DNA of 64,000 bases from Candidatus Bathyarchaeota archaeon (GCA_026014735.1 JAOZHT010000004.1:1-64000), one strand, 5' to 3'; shown: positions 7,953-16,549, counted from the first letter of the stretch. The notes: generated by a model not told the origin, from the letters alone. Translations and numbers: made by a program.

Positions 7953-9134
7953 ATGGCAACAGACCCAGCTTTCTTTATCCTGTTCGAGGTTGGGTTGTTA
8001 ATTGTTATTTCTTCCCTCGGCTCAGAGCTATTCAAGAAGCTTAGACTCCCCGGGGTAATCGGCGCCATCTTAGTCGGACTCTTCATTGGGGGCCCGGGAG
8101 GATTGGGGCTTGTAACGGACTTGACAGTAATTAACATATTAGCAGCGTTGGGTTCGATTTTAATCCTCTTTGTCACGGGTTTAGAGTTTGATGCTGCAGC
8201 CTTTTGGAAGGTAGGCAGCAAAGCCTTCCTGCTTACCACCATCGGGGTGATTCTATCAATCGTCCTGGGATTTGGAATCGGGTTGGCGCTGGGGTGGACC
8301 TGGCAAGCCGCCATCCTTTTAGGAGCCGTATTAGCACCCAGCGGAACCAGCGTGATAGCCGCGGTTCTCAGCTCCGAGGGCGCCGTAGATTCAAAAGTGG
8401 GGTCAACACTGATAACGGCAGTTATCCTCGATGACATAGAGGGCATCCTTATCCTAACCGTGGTGCTGGGAATCATCACGGAAAACACGTTCTCAACCGC
8501 CAGTCTGCTGCGAGTAGGCGTCATTGCTACCCTGTTTATCTTCGTATCAATCTACATAGGCAGCAAAGTTTTTCCGCTGATAATCAAACGATTCGAACGC
8601 GTCCTATCAGATGAAGTCTTATTCGCGGTTCTGCTGGGCTTGGGGTTAATGCTGGCTTTTGTCGCCACACAAGTCGGATTAGCAGCAGTAACTGGAGCAT
8701 TCATCATGGGCGCAATTATCCCCCACGCGAAAATAGGCGAGAAACTGGCAAACAGACTCTCCATGATGAAGGAAATCTTCGCGGCGGTTTTCTTCACCAG
8801 CATTGGGTTGGTGATTAGCCCCGCAGGCATCCTCGTGATGCTTCCAGTTGGCCTTCTAATTTTGGCAGTGGCGCTTGCAGCCAGATTCGGCGGCGGATGG
8901 ATTGGCGGCCGATTAGCAGGATACAGAAATAAAACGTTGTGGGCAGTAACAGTCGGGCTTGCGGTGAGAGCGGAAATGTCCTTTATCATCGCCTACGAAG
9001 GGGTAGCAACGGGTATCGTGGGCACGGAATTCTTGGCTTTAACAGCCATAGTTGTGATTGGCTCAATGATAGTTGTTCTGCCGCTCTTTACTCGCCTAAT
9101 TAGAGCCGTCACAGCAGCAAACCCCCCTAAGTAG
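7953..9134 (+). CDS. CPA2-family cation/proton antiporter
   Basis: A 393-residue protein with 12-13 hydrophobic helices throughout. The N-terminus has LPGVIGAILVGLFIGGPGGLG and the middle has the two adjacent aspartates of ILDDIEGI. This pair marks electrogenic CPA2 exchangers such as NapA and Kef-type proteins. There is no C-terminal regulatory TrkA-N domain, so this is the transport unit alone. Function is likely Na+/H+ or K+/H+ exchange at the cell membrane. It overlaps the 3' end of the convergent membrane-protein gene by 8 bases. Confidence 0.88.
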   Translation: MATDPAFFILFEVGLLIVISSLGSELFKKLRLPGVIGAILVGLFIGGPGGLGLVTDLTVINILAALGSILILFVTGLEFDAAAFWKVGSKAFLLTTIGVILSIVLGFGIGLALGWTWQAAILLGAVLAPSGTSVIAAVLSSEGAVDSKVGSTLITAVILDDIEGILILTVVLGIITENTFSTASLLRVGVIATLFIFVSIYIGSKVFPLIIKRFERVLSDEVLFAVLLGLGLMLAFVATQVGLAAVTGAFIMGAIIPHAKIGEKLANRLSMMKEIFAAVFFTSIGLVISPAGILVMLPVGLLILAVALAARFGGGWIGGRLAGYRNKTLWAVTVGLAVRAEMSFIIAYEGVATGIVGTEFLALTAIVVIGSMIVVLPLFTRLIRAVTAANPPK

Positions 9135-9765
9135 CTTGCAGAGCCAGATAGGGCTTAGATGCAGAAAACAGGCGCTTTATGGTTAAAGGAACAACAAAAT
9201 CCAACACAACAACTACGGCAAGCAACCCAAACCGCACATCCACCGCTAAAGCAGCAGTGTCCACGAAAACCTGGAAGTTCTGGGCGCCCGCCACCAGATT
9301 CATCGACGCCATCCAAAGCGTCAAAGCCGTCAGCGGCACAGCGGCGATGAGTGAAATTTTTTCTTTTAGCCGAAAAAGCAGCACATAGGAGAACGCCAAC
9401 ACGGGACCATAAAATGCCAGCGCACCCAGGATGCCCAGGGGCCAGCCCAGCGGGTTAAGCTCGATGGCAAGGCCTGTGACGTTGATGGCGTAGAAGGTAG
9501 TTATCAAATCCAGGCTCCAGAACGCCAACGCGGCGCCTTGGAAGGCAAAAAGCAGGTTATGCCAGCGGTGAGGGTCAGCTTTTTCTGGATGTGCCTGTGG
9601 GCGGAGTTTGAGGAGGGCTATGCTGGAGGCTGCAAGAATCAGAATCAGCAGGTAAAGCAGGCCCAGCCAGGCGTCTCCGCCGCGGATAAGCGCAGCCACA
9701 TTGAATATCCAGACGATGCCGGTGGCGACTAGAAAGCCCTGGGCTAAACTTTTGATTGCCCCCAT
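9127..9765 (-). CDS. Polytopic membrane protein, unknown function
   Basis: A 212-residue protein with about six hydrophobic helices and a short polar loop (PQAHPEKADPHRWHN, about 55-69). No family is recognised. It is convergent with the antiporter, overlapping its 3' end by 8 bases, and divergent from methylglyoxal synthase. The ATG at 9765 precedes a typical first helix (IKSLAQGFLVATGIVWIF). Confidence 0.7.
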   Translation of the reverse strand: MGAIKSLAQGFLVATGIVWIFNVAALIRGGDAWLGLLYLLILILAASSIALLKLRPQAHPEKADPHRWHNLLFAFQGAALAFWSLDLITTFYAINVTGLAIELNPLGWPLGILGALAFYGPVLAFSYVLLFRLKEKISLIAAVPLTALTLWMASMNLVAGAQNFQVFVDTAALAVDVRFGLLAVVVVLDFVVPLTIKRLFSASKPYLALQAT

Positions 9766-9901
9766 GTGAAGTATTCTCCCCAGGTTCCGCTAGGCAGCCG
9801 GCGGTAATAACTTTTATTCCCAAAAGCAGCCTGCAGGCACCTGTAGGACAACGCAACATATTAAAGCCGCTTGCCAGACGCGTATCAAGAGGAGACAACA
9901 C

Positions 9902-10363
9902 TTGGTTAAGACCGCCCTGATTAAAACCAGAAAACGCATCGCCCTAATCGCCCACGACAACAAAAAAGAGGACATGCTGCAGTGGGCAAAATATAACTTG
10001 GGCACGCTCCAGAAACATGAGCTCTACGCAACAGGCACCACAGGCACGATGCTGCAAAGGGAGCTTGGGCTCAGCATTAACATTTTAGAGTCAGGCCCCT
10101 TGGGCGGCGACATGCAGGTTGGCGCACGCATAGCAGACGGCGACATTGATTTCCTGATTTTCTTCTGGGATCCCCTTGCACAGTTGCCCCATGACCCCGA
10201 CGTAAAAGCTCTTCTGCGGGTAGCCGTGGTCTGGAATATCCCGGTGGCGTGTAATCGCAGTTCAGCGGACTTCTTGATTTCTTCACCGCTTATGTGCGAG
10301 GACTACGTGCGCAAAATCACTGACTACGAATGCTACCGCCACCGCCTCGACAGGCAAATTTAG
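9902..10363 (+). CDS. mgsA: Methylglyoxal synthase
   Basis: A 153-residue enzyme that converts dihydroxyacetone phosphate to methylglyoxal and phosphate in the cytoplasm. It follows the bacterial family closely along its length: ALIAHDNKK with the active-site His, the phosphate-binding ATGTTG, GPLGGDMQVG with the catalytic Asp, and FFWDPLAQLPHDPDVKALLR. The start is TTG at 9902 behind a strong AAGAGGAG 7-8 bases upstream. This enzyme is common in bacteria and uncommon in archaea, so transfer from a bacterium is plausible. With larA nearby it could feed a lactate-forming bypass (inference). Confidence 0.93.
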   Translation: MVKTALIKTRKRIALIAHDNKKEDMLQWAKYNLGTLQKHELYATGTTGTMLQRELGLSINILESGPLGGDMQVGARIADGDIDFLIFFWDPLAQLPHDPDVKALLRVAVVWNIPVACNRSSADFLISSPLMCEDYVRKITDYECYRHRLDRQI

Positions 10364-10441
10364 CCTCTGCCCTATTGGCGGTCAATACAGGATGCAAACC
10401 ATTAAATAACCTCCCAACTTATCTTTTTTAGGGATGTTATT

Positions 10442-10762
10442 TTGGATTTCTTATCAACCCTTCAGATAGTGATACCTACTGACCCCGCTACTTTGCTGTG
10501 GATACTTATCGCACTGATAATCGTTGGGTTAGTCGTGATTGTCGTCATCGGTTTCCTACTTGCTTTTCCAATCGCAGTGTTGGCAGCGGTTCTGGTCTGG
10601 TTCCTTACAGGCGGAGACCTATTCTTGACTGCGGTGACTTTTCTGGTGGTTGCTTTAGTTTCGGCGATAGTGGGCAAAGCATGGCGTGCCAGCCGCCACA
10701 ACCATGACCATACCCATGAACATGAACATGAACACGAGCATGAACATGAGCACTTAGACTAA
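10442..10762 (+). CDS. Small membrane protein with His/Glu metal-binding tail
   Basis: A 106-residue protein with three hydrophobic segments (about 15-35, 36-58, 60-77). It ends in a tail of alternating His and Glu (HDHTHEHEHEHEHEH, with HLD at the very end). Such tails bind divalent metals, often nickel, zinc or cobalt. Start is TTG at 10442; an ATTAAATAA TATA-like run lies about 35-40 bases upstream. A perfect palindrome with a T tract follows the gene. No family beyond the tail is recognised. The nickel enzymes implied elsewhere (LarA, Hyp genes) make a nickel role conceivable, but this is inference. Confidence 0.7.
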   Translation: MDFLSTLQIVIPTDPATLLWILIALIIVGLVVIVVIGFLLAFPIAVLAAVLVWFLTGGDLFLTAVTFLVVALVSAIVGKAWRASRHNHDHTHEHEHEHEHEHEHLD

Positions 10763-10894
10763 CACTTGATGCACAGACACAGCTTTCTTCTTTGTTCCGT
10801 AGAAAACGCAACTGTTAATCAATCCTGTAGACACCCGGCTATAGCAAAACGAGGCTATGTATGTATCTAAAGGTTAAGAGATAAAAATGGCGTA

Positions 10895-10920
10895 AGCCCG
10901 ATCGGGCTAACTCAATTTTT
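10895..10920 (+). terminator. Palindrome plus T tract
   Basis: AGCCCGATCGGGCT is a perfect 14-base palindrome followed by CAATTTTT. It lies between the convergent His-tail gene and uL10. It can act as terminator for the plus-strand gene; a separate T-rich run on the minus strand follows uL10. Confidence 0.5.
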
Positions 10921-10940
10921 AAGAAAAGGAAAGGGGTGGG

Positions 10941-11795
10941 TTAAGCTGCTGGCTTAACTTTCTGGTTGATGCAGGATGCTTCTGCGTTGGCTTTGCGGAT
11001 GAGGTCACCGATGGTTTCTTTAGTTGGGATGGCTGCGCCCACGGAGAGCGAGACTGCTTTCTGGTGTGCCTGCTGGAGCAGTGGCTTGATTGTGTCTTTG
11101 CATGGGTAACCGACGCTAAGCGCCAAAGCGAAGGCTTCCTGGTTGCTGGACTCCACCTGTCTGCGGGTGGCTGCAACGTCAACCTTGAGTTGGTCGCCGG
11201 TGATCATTAATCCGTTATCGAAGACCGCGCGCATGGATATGCCTAATTCAACGGCTTTTATGCCCAGCTTCGAGAGGACACCTGCCAAACGCTCGTTGAT
11301 GGGTTCGCCTCTGCGGACAACCAACGTGTCTTTGCTGACCCAGACGCTACCGTTTTCGATGCGTGTAGGTAACCCGACTGCGTTAAGTTGACTGATGACT
11401 GGTCCTGGAGGTTGACCGGTGTTGCTTGCGGGAATAACCACATCGTCTGCGGCTATGTCGCCGGCTTTAGCGGTGGTTTTTACTTTGCCGCGTTCCAAAA
11501 GCAACGCAAGCTTGAAGGGGTTAAGGTCGGTGAAGAGGAAAACGTTTGATCCCTCCAAGTATTCCTCGAGCTTCTTGAGTTCAGATTGGTTGAGTTCTTC
11601 GATGGCGATTTTAATTAGTGTGTTCTTGAGGACGCGCAGGTAAACTTGTCCGTGCATCGATTTCTTGAGTTCCTGCAGCTGTGAAGCGCGGACCTTCTGG
11701 AGGCTGGCGATGCCAACGGATTTGTATTCCTTAAAGATGTCTTTAATGGCTTCTACTTCGCTTGCTTTTTCATCTAATACTTGTTGGGACGGCAT
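10941..11795 (-). CDS. rplP0: Ribosomal protein uL10 (P0), with no acidic tail
   Basis: The base of the ribosomal stalk, binding rRNA with uL11 and carrying L12/P1 dimers. The protein begins MPSQQVLDEKASEVEAI and contains the family's RVLKNTLIK and the KVDVAATRRQVESS segment. Start ATG 11795 is preceded by AGAAGAAG; a 14-residue extension from an upstream codon is unlikely. At 284 residues it is shorter than usual archaeal P0 (about 330-350). It ends KVKPAA without the acidic linker and LFG-type tip seen in most archaea. It is the last gene of the secE-spt5-uL11-uL1-uL10 operon, and the usual next gene, L12, is not there. Confidence 0.93.
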   Translation of the reverse strand: MPSQQVLDEKASEVEAIKDIFKEYKSVGIASLQKVRASQLQELKKSMHGQVYLRVLKNTLIKIAIEELNQSELKKLEEYLEGSNVFLFTDLNPFKLALLLERGKVKTTAKAGDIAADDVVIPASNTGQPPGPVISQLNAVGLPTRIENGSVWVSKDTLVVRRGEPINERLAGVLSKLGIKAVELGISMRAVFDNGLMITGDQLKVDVAATRRQVESSNQEAFALALSVGYPCKDTIKPLLQQAHQKAVSLSVGAAIPTKETIGDLIRKANAEASCINQKVKPAA

Positions 11796-11811
11796 GATTC
11801 TTCTTCTCTGT

Positions 11812-12462
11812 TTATGGTTTAATTTTGACGGGTTCACCCATGCTGGTCTTGATGAACGCGTACTTTACGTTTTTGAGGCCACGTTTAAGTTTTCCATCCA
11901 GCATACGGAGAACAACCATGGTGTTGTCGGTCAGGTCCTCGTCGCTCATCTTCTGAGAACCAACAGACACCTGAATGATGGGTTGGTTACGCATGCGGAC
12001 AACCACCGTTTTGCGGTGCTTACCAATCAACGCAGCGATGTCGGCGTTAGGTGGAACAGGAACAGGCATTTTGCCTCTTGGACCCAGAACGGGACCCAAA
12101 ATCCTACCGACCAGAGGCATCAGAGGCGCTTCAGATATGAAGACGTCGTAGGTGGATGCGATTTTACGCAGTTCCTTCTTTTTGCCGTTTAACGCATCAA
12201 GATCGGCGCGTTCTATAACATGGTCAGCTTGAGAGTTCTTCGCTTTGAGGGCAAACTCGCCTGAAGCAATAACGCAGACCTTATTTGGTTTAAGGGTGTC
12301 GTGCGGAAGCTCAACAACCTCTTGGATTTTACCTTCTGGCGCCTTCATGTCGATTTCCTGAATGTCCAGAATCAGGTCTATGGTCTGGTTGAATTTTTTG
12401 TCTCCAGCTTGAGATTTTGCCTGTTTTATCGCTTCAGATATAGTCTTGTTGTCTAGGGGCAT
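11812..12462 (-). CDS. rpl1: Ribosomal protein uL1
   Basis: Forms the L1 stalk of the large subunit and in archaea can repress its own operon by binding its mRNA. The N-terminus MPLDNKTISEAIKQAK and the RNA-binding core (GRILGPVLGPRGKMPVP) are clear. I choose the ATG at 12462. An in-frame TTG at 12480 would add MARGLK, but the ATG fits family starts. It ends 16 bases before uL10. Confidence 0.95.
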   Translation of the reverse strand: MPLDNKTISEAIKQAKSQAGDKKFNQTIDLILDIQEIDMKAPEGKIQEVVELPHDTLKPNKVCVIASGEFALKAKNSQADHVIERADLDALNGKKKELRKIASTYDVFISEAPLMPLVGRILGPVLGPRGKMPVPVPPNADIAALIGKHRKTVVVRMRNQPIIQVSVGSQKMSDEDLTDNTMVVLRMLDGKLKRGLKNVKYAFIKTSMGEPVKIKP

Positions 12463-12520
12463 TTTTAAGCCTCGTGCCAATAGGGGATAAGAAACCCATT
12501 ATAAAAATATTCGCCCAACA

Positions 12521-13009
12521 TTAGTCGCTACCAAATAGGTTATCATAGTTGCCAGCGTCGATTTCTTTCTGGACATCTCGGGGGTCTTTGCCTTCAACGG
12601 TAACGCCGATGCTCACGCAGGTACCCAATAGCTCTTTGGCTGCATCCTTAATGTTCGAAGCCAAAAGCTGGGGACTCTTGATTTTGGCGATTTTAAGAAT
12701 CTGCTCCATCGTGAGGTCGCCTGCTTTAACGGTGTTGGGAGTTCCGGAGCCCTTCTCGATTTTCAGTTCAGCGACGATGAGGGCGGATGAAGTGGGGGTG
12801 CCCACGGTTACCTCGAAGGTTTTATCTTCGGTGTCAACACTGACCTTGACTGGAACCTTCATTCCAGCGTATTCCTTGGTGACTTCGTTGATTTTGTTGA
12901 CAATCGCCATGACGTTGACGCCTAAAGGACCCAAAGCTGGACCCAACGGGGGACCGGCGTTGGCTTGTCCGCCGCTAACGATTACTTCTACAACTTTCTT
13001 TTCTGGCAT
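12521..13009 (-). CDS. rpl11: Ribosomal protein uL11
   Basis: A 162-residue component of the GTPase-associated centre, binding 23S rRNA and the stalk base. The N-terminal [22 protein letters not shown] block is diagnostic. The C-terminal domain with KIKSPQLLA and [15 protein letters not shown] is complete. It lies between spt5 (13 bases upstream) and uL1 (58 bases downstream) in the conserved archaeal order. Confidence 0.96.
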   Translation of the reverse strand: MPEKKVVEVIVSGGQANAGPPLGPALGPLGVNVMAIVNKINEVTKEYAGMKVPVKVSVDTEDKTFEVTVGTPTSSALIVAELKIEKGSGTPNTVKAGDLTMEQILKIAKIKSPQLLASNIKDAAKELLGTCVSIGVTVEGKDPRDVQKEIDAGNYDNLFGSD

Positions 13010-13022
13010 GTTTGTTTTCTCC

Positions 13023-13496
13023 TTATGCTTTTGCTTTTTCTACGAGTTTTACATAGTCTGAATGGACTGTAATGGGCAAAGTGAAGGTTGCCTCAAGCAA
13101 CTCCAAGGTAACTTCGCCTTTAGATTTGTCGAGTCTTGTGATTTTCGCGCGCATTCCTTTGAAGGGTCCACCGGTGATTTCGACGACGTCGTCTTCATTG
13201 AGGTCCTCCATGACGGGTTTGCGGACGATGTAGCGTTCAATTTCGTTAAAGCTGATTAGCCCCGGAATTCGGCTGCGAACATGCCTGACTCCTGAGATGG
13301 CTTCCTCAACTAGGTGCGGTCCGTCTGCCTCTATGAAAACATAGCCTTTGAGGGTGTCGGGGACCAGAAGAGCCTTGATGGGTATATGGGTCATTTCTAC
13401 CTTTGAGGCAATAAGCCGTGCCACGTTGCGTTCTTGACCTGTGGTGGTTTTCACTGCGAAAATCTTTACCTGTGAGAGCTCTTCTTTTTTATCCAT
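13023..13496 (-). CDS. spt5: Transcription elongation factor Spt5 (NusG family)
   Basis: A 157-residue archaeal Spt5: the NGN domain ([19 protein letters not shown] ... GYVFIEA) followed by a KOW domain ([16 protein letters not shown]). It clamps RNA polymerase and pairs with Spt4, which is not in this window. It sits between secE and uL11, the classic secE-spt5-uL11 arrangement. Confidence 0.95.
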   Translation of the reverse strand: MDKKEELSQVKIFAVKTTTGQERNVARLIASKVEMTHIPIKALLVPDTLKGYVFIEADGPHLVEEAISGVRHVRSRIPGLISFNEIERYIVRKPVMEDLNEDDVVEITGGPFKGMRAKITRLDKSKGEVTLELLEATFTLPITVHSDYVKLVEKAKA

Positions 13497-13512
13497 GACG
13501 CCTATTCCTTCT

Positions 13513-13687
13513 ATCCTGTTGCGCCGCCTAAAGCGAACGATAATAACTTTATTATAAAGCCGATTAAACCAATAGCGCCGATACCTAAGAAACTAATTTT
13601 TATGGATAACCAGAGTTCTTCGCGGTCCGGTTTCACAGCTAGCTTTAACGTCCTTGCCGCCTGCGTTAGCCAAGATTTTATACCCAT
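13513..13687 (-). CDS. secE: Preprotein translocase subunit SecE (Sec61 gamma)
   Basis: A short gene of about 58 codons, read by hand. It opens MGIKSWLTQAARTLKLAVKP, continues with the amphipathic DREELWLSIK helix, and closes with one membrane helix (ISFLGIGAIGLIGFIIKLL) and a short tail. This is the archaeal SecE/Sec61-gamma layout. It directly precedes spt5, as in many archaea. End coordinates could be off by 1-2 bases because they were counted manually. It forms the translocon with SecY, encoded at 36-38 kb. Confidence 0.88.
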
Positions 13688-13804
13688 ATTTACCGCACAC
13701 TCAAGATTTCATCAGCTATAATAAACATTGCTGTAATGTTTAGGTTTAAAAAACTACGGTGCCCCCACTTTTAAAGCTTCCCAAACAGGCGTACTTGAGG
13801 GGGC

Positions 13805-14659
13805 TTATATTTTCTGGTACGGCAGCCCCGCTGCCTCCAAAGCCGATAGAAGCCCAGGTTTATCTTCGCTCAGAATGCCCTTCCAGTCAAGCACTGCTAA
13901 ACACACGTGTCCACTGGTTTTATCTATGCATTGCCGCAGCATATCCTCGTCGATCCTGGAAACAGCATGCTTGGGAACCATATGCCCAAACGCGGCTTGC
14001 CCCATAAGCGCCATAAGCGTGAACTTCTGGTTGTAATGGGTTCCGCCTATACCTAAAGCCACTGGAGAAGCAGCCTCGGTGAAGGTGGCAACTGCCGTCA
14101 TGGCGCTATGAGCCACCGCCTCCGCCGCTTTGACATCCCCCCACTGAGCCTCAGAGCTGCCCAGCTCCACAAACATCGTGGGCAAATCCAAGCTGGGGCC
14201 ATGGTGGGTGCACTCGTAGGAAACTTCGTATTGGAAAACGTTGAGGGGATCTTTGTAGTGGACGAGGGCTTTAAGGGCGGTCTGCATCGCCGTGGCAGGC
14301 GCCATCGAGAGGGTTTTTGATAAGCCGCCCAGTTCAGCGTCGCCAAAGTTACCTGTTGTATGGACGGAGAGGGTGGGTTTGCCGCTTTGGCTGCTGTGGC
14401 GCGAGAGAAAAACGCATAGGTCAGCTTTGGGAAAATCAGTTTGGAGATACTGGGCATTGACGGTTTCCTCTTCAAGGGTGATGAAGGTTACGGGGTGGTT
14501 GTTGATTGTGGCTTGGTAGATGGGGCTTTTCTGGTAGGTCTGAGGGGTTCGGGTGAAGTTGTACTGGGTAAGGATGGTTTTAGCGATGTTTACTCCTGCG
14601 GGGTCAAGGCTTGAATGAACAAGTAATATCACATCAGGCACATCCAAGTATCTATACAC
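13805..14659 (-). CDS. dtdA: D-aminoacyl-tRNA deacylase, archaeal/plant type
   Basis: A 284-residue DTD2/GEK1-family enzyme. It hydrolyses D-amino acids from mischarged tRNA, as a zinc-dependent enzyme in this family. Seen are LVHSSLDPAGVNIAK, the FLSRHSSQSGKPTLSVHTTGNFG block, SYECTHHGPSLDLPTMFVELGS and GIGGTHYN, with the conserved histidines. The start is probably GTG at 14659; later in-frame GTG codons are possible. In plants this enzyme also removes aldehyde-modified D-aminoacyl adducts, relevant for a cell that makes methylglyoxal (inference). Confidence 0.93.
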   Translation of the reverse strand: MYRYLDVPDVILLVHSSLDPAGVNIAKTILTQYNFTRTPQTYQKSPIYQATINNHPVTFITLEEETVNAQYLQTDFPKADLCVFLSRHSSQSGKPTLSVHTTGNFGDAELGGLSKTLSMAPATAMQTALKALVHYKDPLNVFQYEVSYECTHHGPSLDLPTMFVELGSSEAQWGDVKAAEAVAHSAMTAVATFTEAASPVALGIGGTHYNQKFTLMALMGQAAFGHMVPKHAVSRIDEDMLRQCIDKTSGHVCLAVLDWKGILSEDKPGLLSALEAAGLPYQKI

Positions 14660-14756
14660 TTACAGCTAAAAAAGCTGTTTGGGTCAACTGCAAATGGAAG
14701 CTGCCATAAAGCTTATTATTGAATGCCCGATTGACCCTAATAGAGGCGCATAAAAG

Positions 14757-15668
14757 ATGCATCTGCTCAACTTCAAGCAACTCCAAGGCAAAGACCTCCT
14801 AGACCTCGTTGATTTAGGCATACAAACCAAACAGAACCCCAAAAAGTACCTTAAAACCTTCGAAGGCAAATCGGCAGCGCTGATTTTCCAGAAAACAAGC
14901 ACCCGCACCCGCGTCAGCTTCGAGGTTGCCATGACGCAGCTGGGGGGACATGGGCTTTTCATCGACTGGAGAAGCACCAACTTTACCTTAGCAGACATCG
15001 GCGACGAAATGCAGTACTTAAGTCGTAACGTGGACTGCATAATGGCACGTTTGCTCTACAACAGGGACCTCCAAAAGATGGCGGCGGCTTCTAAGGTGCC
15101 CGTGGTTAACGGCTGCGACGACATGTACCATCCCAGCCAAGCCCTCGCCGACCTCATCACCATCAAAGAGAAACATGGCAAACTGGAGGGGGCAAAGCTG
15201 GTTTACATCGGCGTGCACAACAACGTCACTAACAGCTTAATTGAAGCCTGCACCAAAACAGGCGTGAAACTGACCACTGTTACCCCGATTTTCAATGAGG
15301 CAGCACGAGACGAAGAGTTGCTGGCTGCCGCAAAAAAAACTGGGCTGTGGGAGTCAACGTTGGATGTGAAGGCGGCGGTTTCAGACGCAGACTTCGTTTA
15401 CACCGACACATGGATCGACATGGAATTCTTCACTGACCCCAAATTCGAATCGGAAAAGGAGAAGCGCATCAAACTCATGATGCCCTACCAAATCAACTTA
15501 AAGCTGCTCAGCGGCTGCGACCCCTACATCATGCATGATATGCCCATCCACCGCGGCTACGAAATCAGCGCCGAAGCCATCAGTAACGCAAAATCAGTTA
15601 TTTATCAGCAGGCGGAGAATCGGCTGTACTCGGCAAAAGCTATTTTCCTAAAGTTAATCGGCGCTTAA
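14757..15668 (+). CDS. Carbamoyltransferase of the ornithine carbamoyltransferase family, substrate site altered
   Basis: A 303-residue protein with full OTC architecture and an intact carbamoyl-phosphate motif (KTSTRTRVSFEVA..QLGG). The motifs that hold ornithine differ: the usual HPCQ is HPSQ, the SMG loop is DTWIDMEFF, and the usual HCLPAHRGEE is HDMPIHRGYE. It is therefore a transcarbamylase whose amine substrate may not be ornithine. If it is ornithine, it would make citrulline for arginine synthesis. No other arginine gene is nearby. It is divergent from dtdA. ATG at 14757. Confidence 0.85.
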   Translation: MHLLNFKQLQGKDLLDLVDLGIQTKQNPKKYLKTFEGKSAALIFQKTSTRTRVSFEVAMTQLGGHGLFIDWRSTNFTLADIGDEMQYLSRNVDCIMARLLYNRDLQKMAAASKVPVVNGCDDMYHPSQALADLITIKEKHGKLEGAKLVYIGVHNNVTNSLIEACTKTGVKLTTVTPIFNEAARDEELLAAAKKTGLWESTLDVKAAVSDADFVYTDTWIDMEFFTDPKFESEKEKRIKLMMPYQINLKLLSGCDPYIMHDMPIHRGYEISAEAISNAKSVIYQQAENRLYSAKAIFLKLIGA

Positions 15669-15728
15669 TTGGCGATTTATTAAATCGCTGAGTGTCCGCT
15701 TTGGCTGTCCGAAAGGGTTTTTGAGGAA

Positions 15729-16343
15729 TTATCGCGCCAGAATTGTTAGCGATGCTTCTTTGGTGATTAGTTCTGAACCGTGACTGAGCACTTTTCTAGC
15801 GGGCACTCCAGCTATGGTTATTCCCGGCTCCAGAAAAGATTTGGATACATAGGCGTTTGCGCCTATAGCTATTCCGTTAGCTATCGTAATCGGGCCAACC
15901 ACCACAGCGTTAGGCCCTATGAAAACATGGTTGCCTATCTTAGGGGCTTGTTCATCTTTCGGTGAGCGACCCACTAAAACCCCCATTGAGATTCTGCAGT
16001 TTTCACCTATCGAGGCAGATTGGTTGATAACGATTGGCCCAGTGTATTGAGCTATGGATAAACCGGGGCCGCAGACATTTAACGGAATGTAGAAGTGCAG
16101 TTTCATGCTTAAATGGTAAAGCCTATAGCGAAGCCACTGAAAGTACAGTTTAGAGAGGAAGCCCTTTTTGCAGTTATTGTAGTATTCAGCTTTACGGAGA
16201 GCACGCTGGAATTTCCAGATGTCGTCTCCTACTAGTTTTGGTTTTTTACGTCCATGAAGAGTGTCACCAAGGGCTAAACGGTCTGCTTCCAAGAAAAACT
16301 CGTATTCATCTTTTGAAGAGATAACACGATTCATTTTAGTCAC
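15729..16343 (-). CDS. Left-handed beta-helix acyltransferase, serine acetyltransferase-like
   Basis: The C-terminal half (about residues 90-195) shows hexapeptide repeats (IVINQS ASIGEN CRISMG, then IGNHVFIGPNAVVVGPITIANGIAIGANAYV) and ends with the AGVPARKV motif of CysE/NodL-type enzymes. The helical N-terminal part is basic and tyrosine-rich. Such enzymes transfer acetyl groups to serine or to sugars. The neighbouring WbqC-like gene favours a surface-sugar role (inference). Start is GTG 16343 or ATG 16334. Confidence 0.82.
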   Translation of the reverse strand: MTKMNRVISSKDEYEFFLEADRLALGDTLHGRKKPKLVGDDIWKFQRALRKAEYYNNCKKGFLSKLYFQWLRYRLYHLSMKLHFYIPLNVCGPGLSIAQYTGPIVINQSASIGENCRISMGVLVGRSPKDEQAPKIGNHVFIGPNAVVVGPITIANGIAIGANAYVSKSFLEPGITIAGVPARKVLSHGSELITKEASLTILAR

Positions 16344-16375
16344 TCAGGCTAACGTTGAGTTTTGTTTATAAAAGC

Positions 16376-16528
16376 TTATTCCCAGCAAAAGCCGATAATA
16401 AGATACCGCTTTACCAGATTTAGAAAGATACCAGTGACCACCCAAGAGAAAAGAAGCGGCGTAAACCATGACCTCTTGATCTTCAAAAGTTCAAAAGAAT
16501 AAAACAAGGGATAACACGCAAATAACAC
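16376..16528 (-). CDS. Possible 50-residue membrane protein or gene remnant
   Basis: Hand-read frame from GTG 16528 to TAA 16376. It has two hydrophobic stretches (LFACYPLFYSFELL and SWVVTGIFLNLV) separated by KIKRSWFTP. It lies 21 bases after the WbqC-like gene on the same strand. The pattern resembles the last membrane helices of sugar transferases, so it may be a remnant. There is no clear ribosome-binding site. Confidence 0.3.
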   Translation of the reverse strand: MLFACYPLFYSFELLKIKRSWFTPLLFSWVVTGIFLNLVKRYLIIGFCWE

Positions 16529-16549
16529 TAGTCACAAAAATATGCGTTT

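Noticed and set aside
10700-10760. Tandem repeat encoding His-Glu
   Set aside because: The repetition reflects a codon-level metal-binding tail, not a CRISPR or other DNA repeat array.
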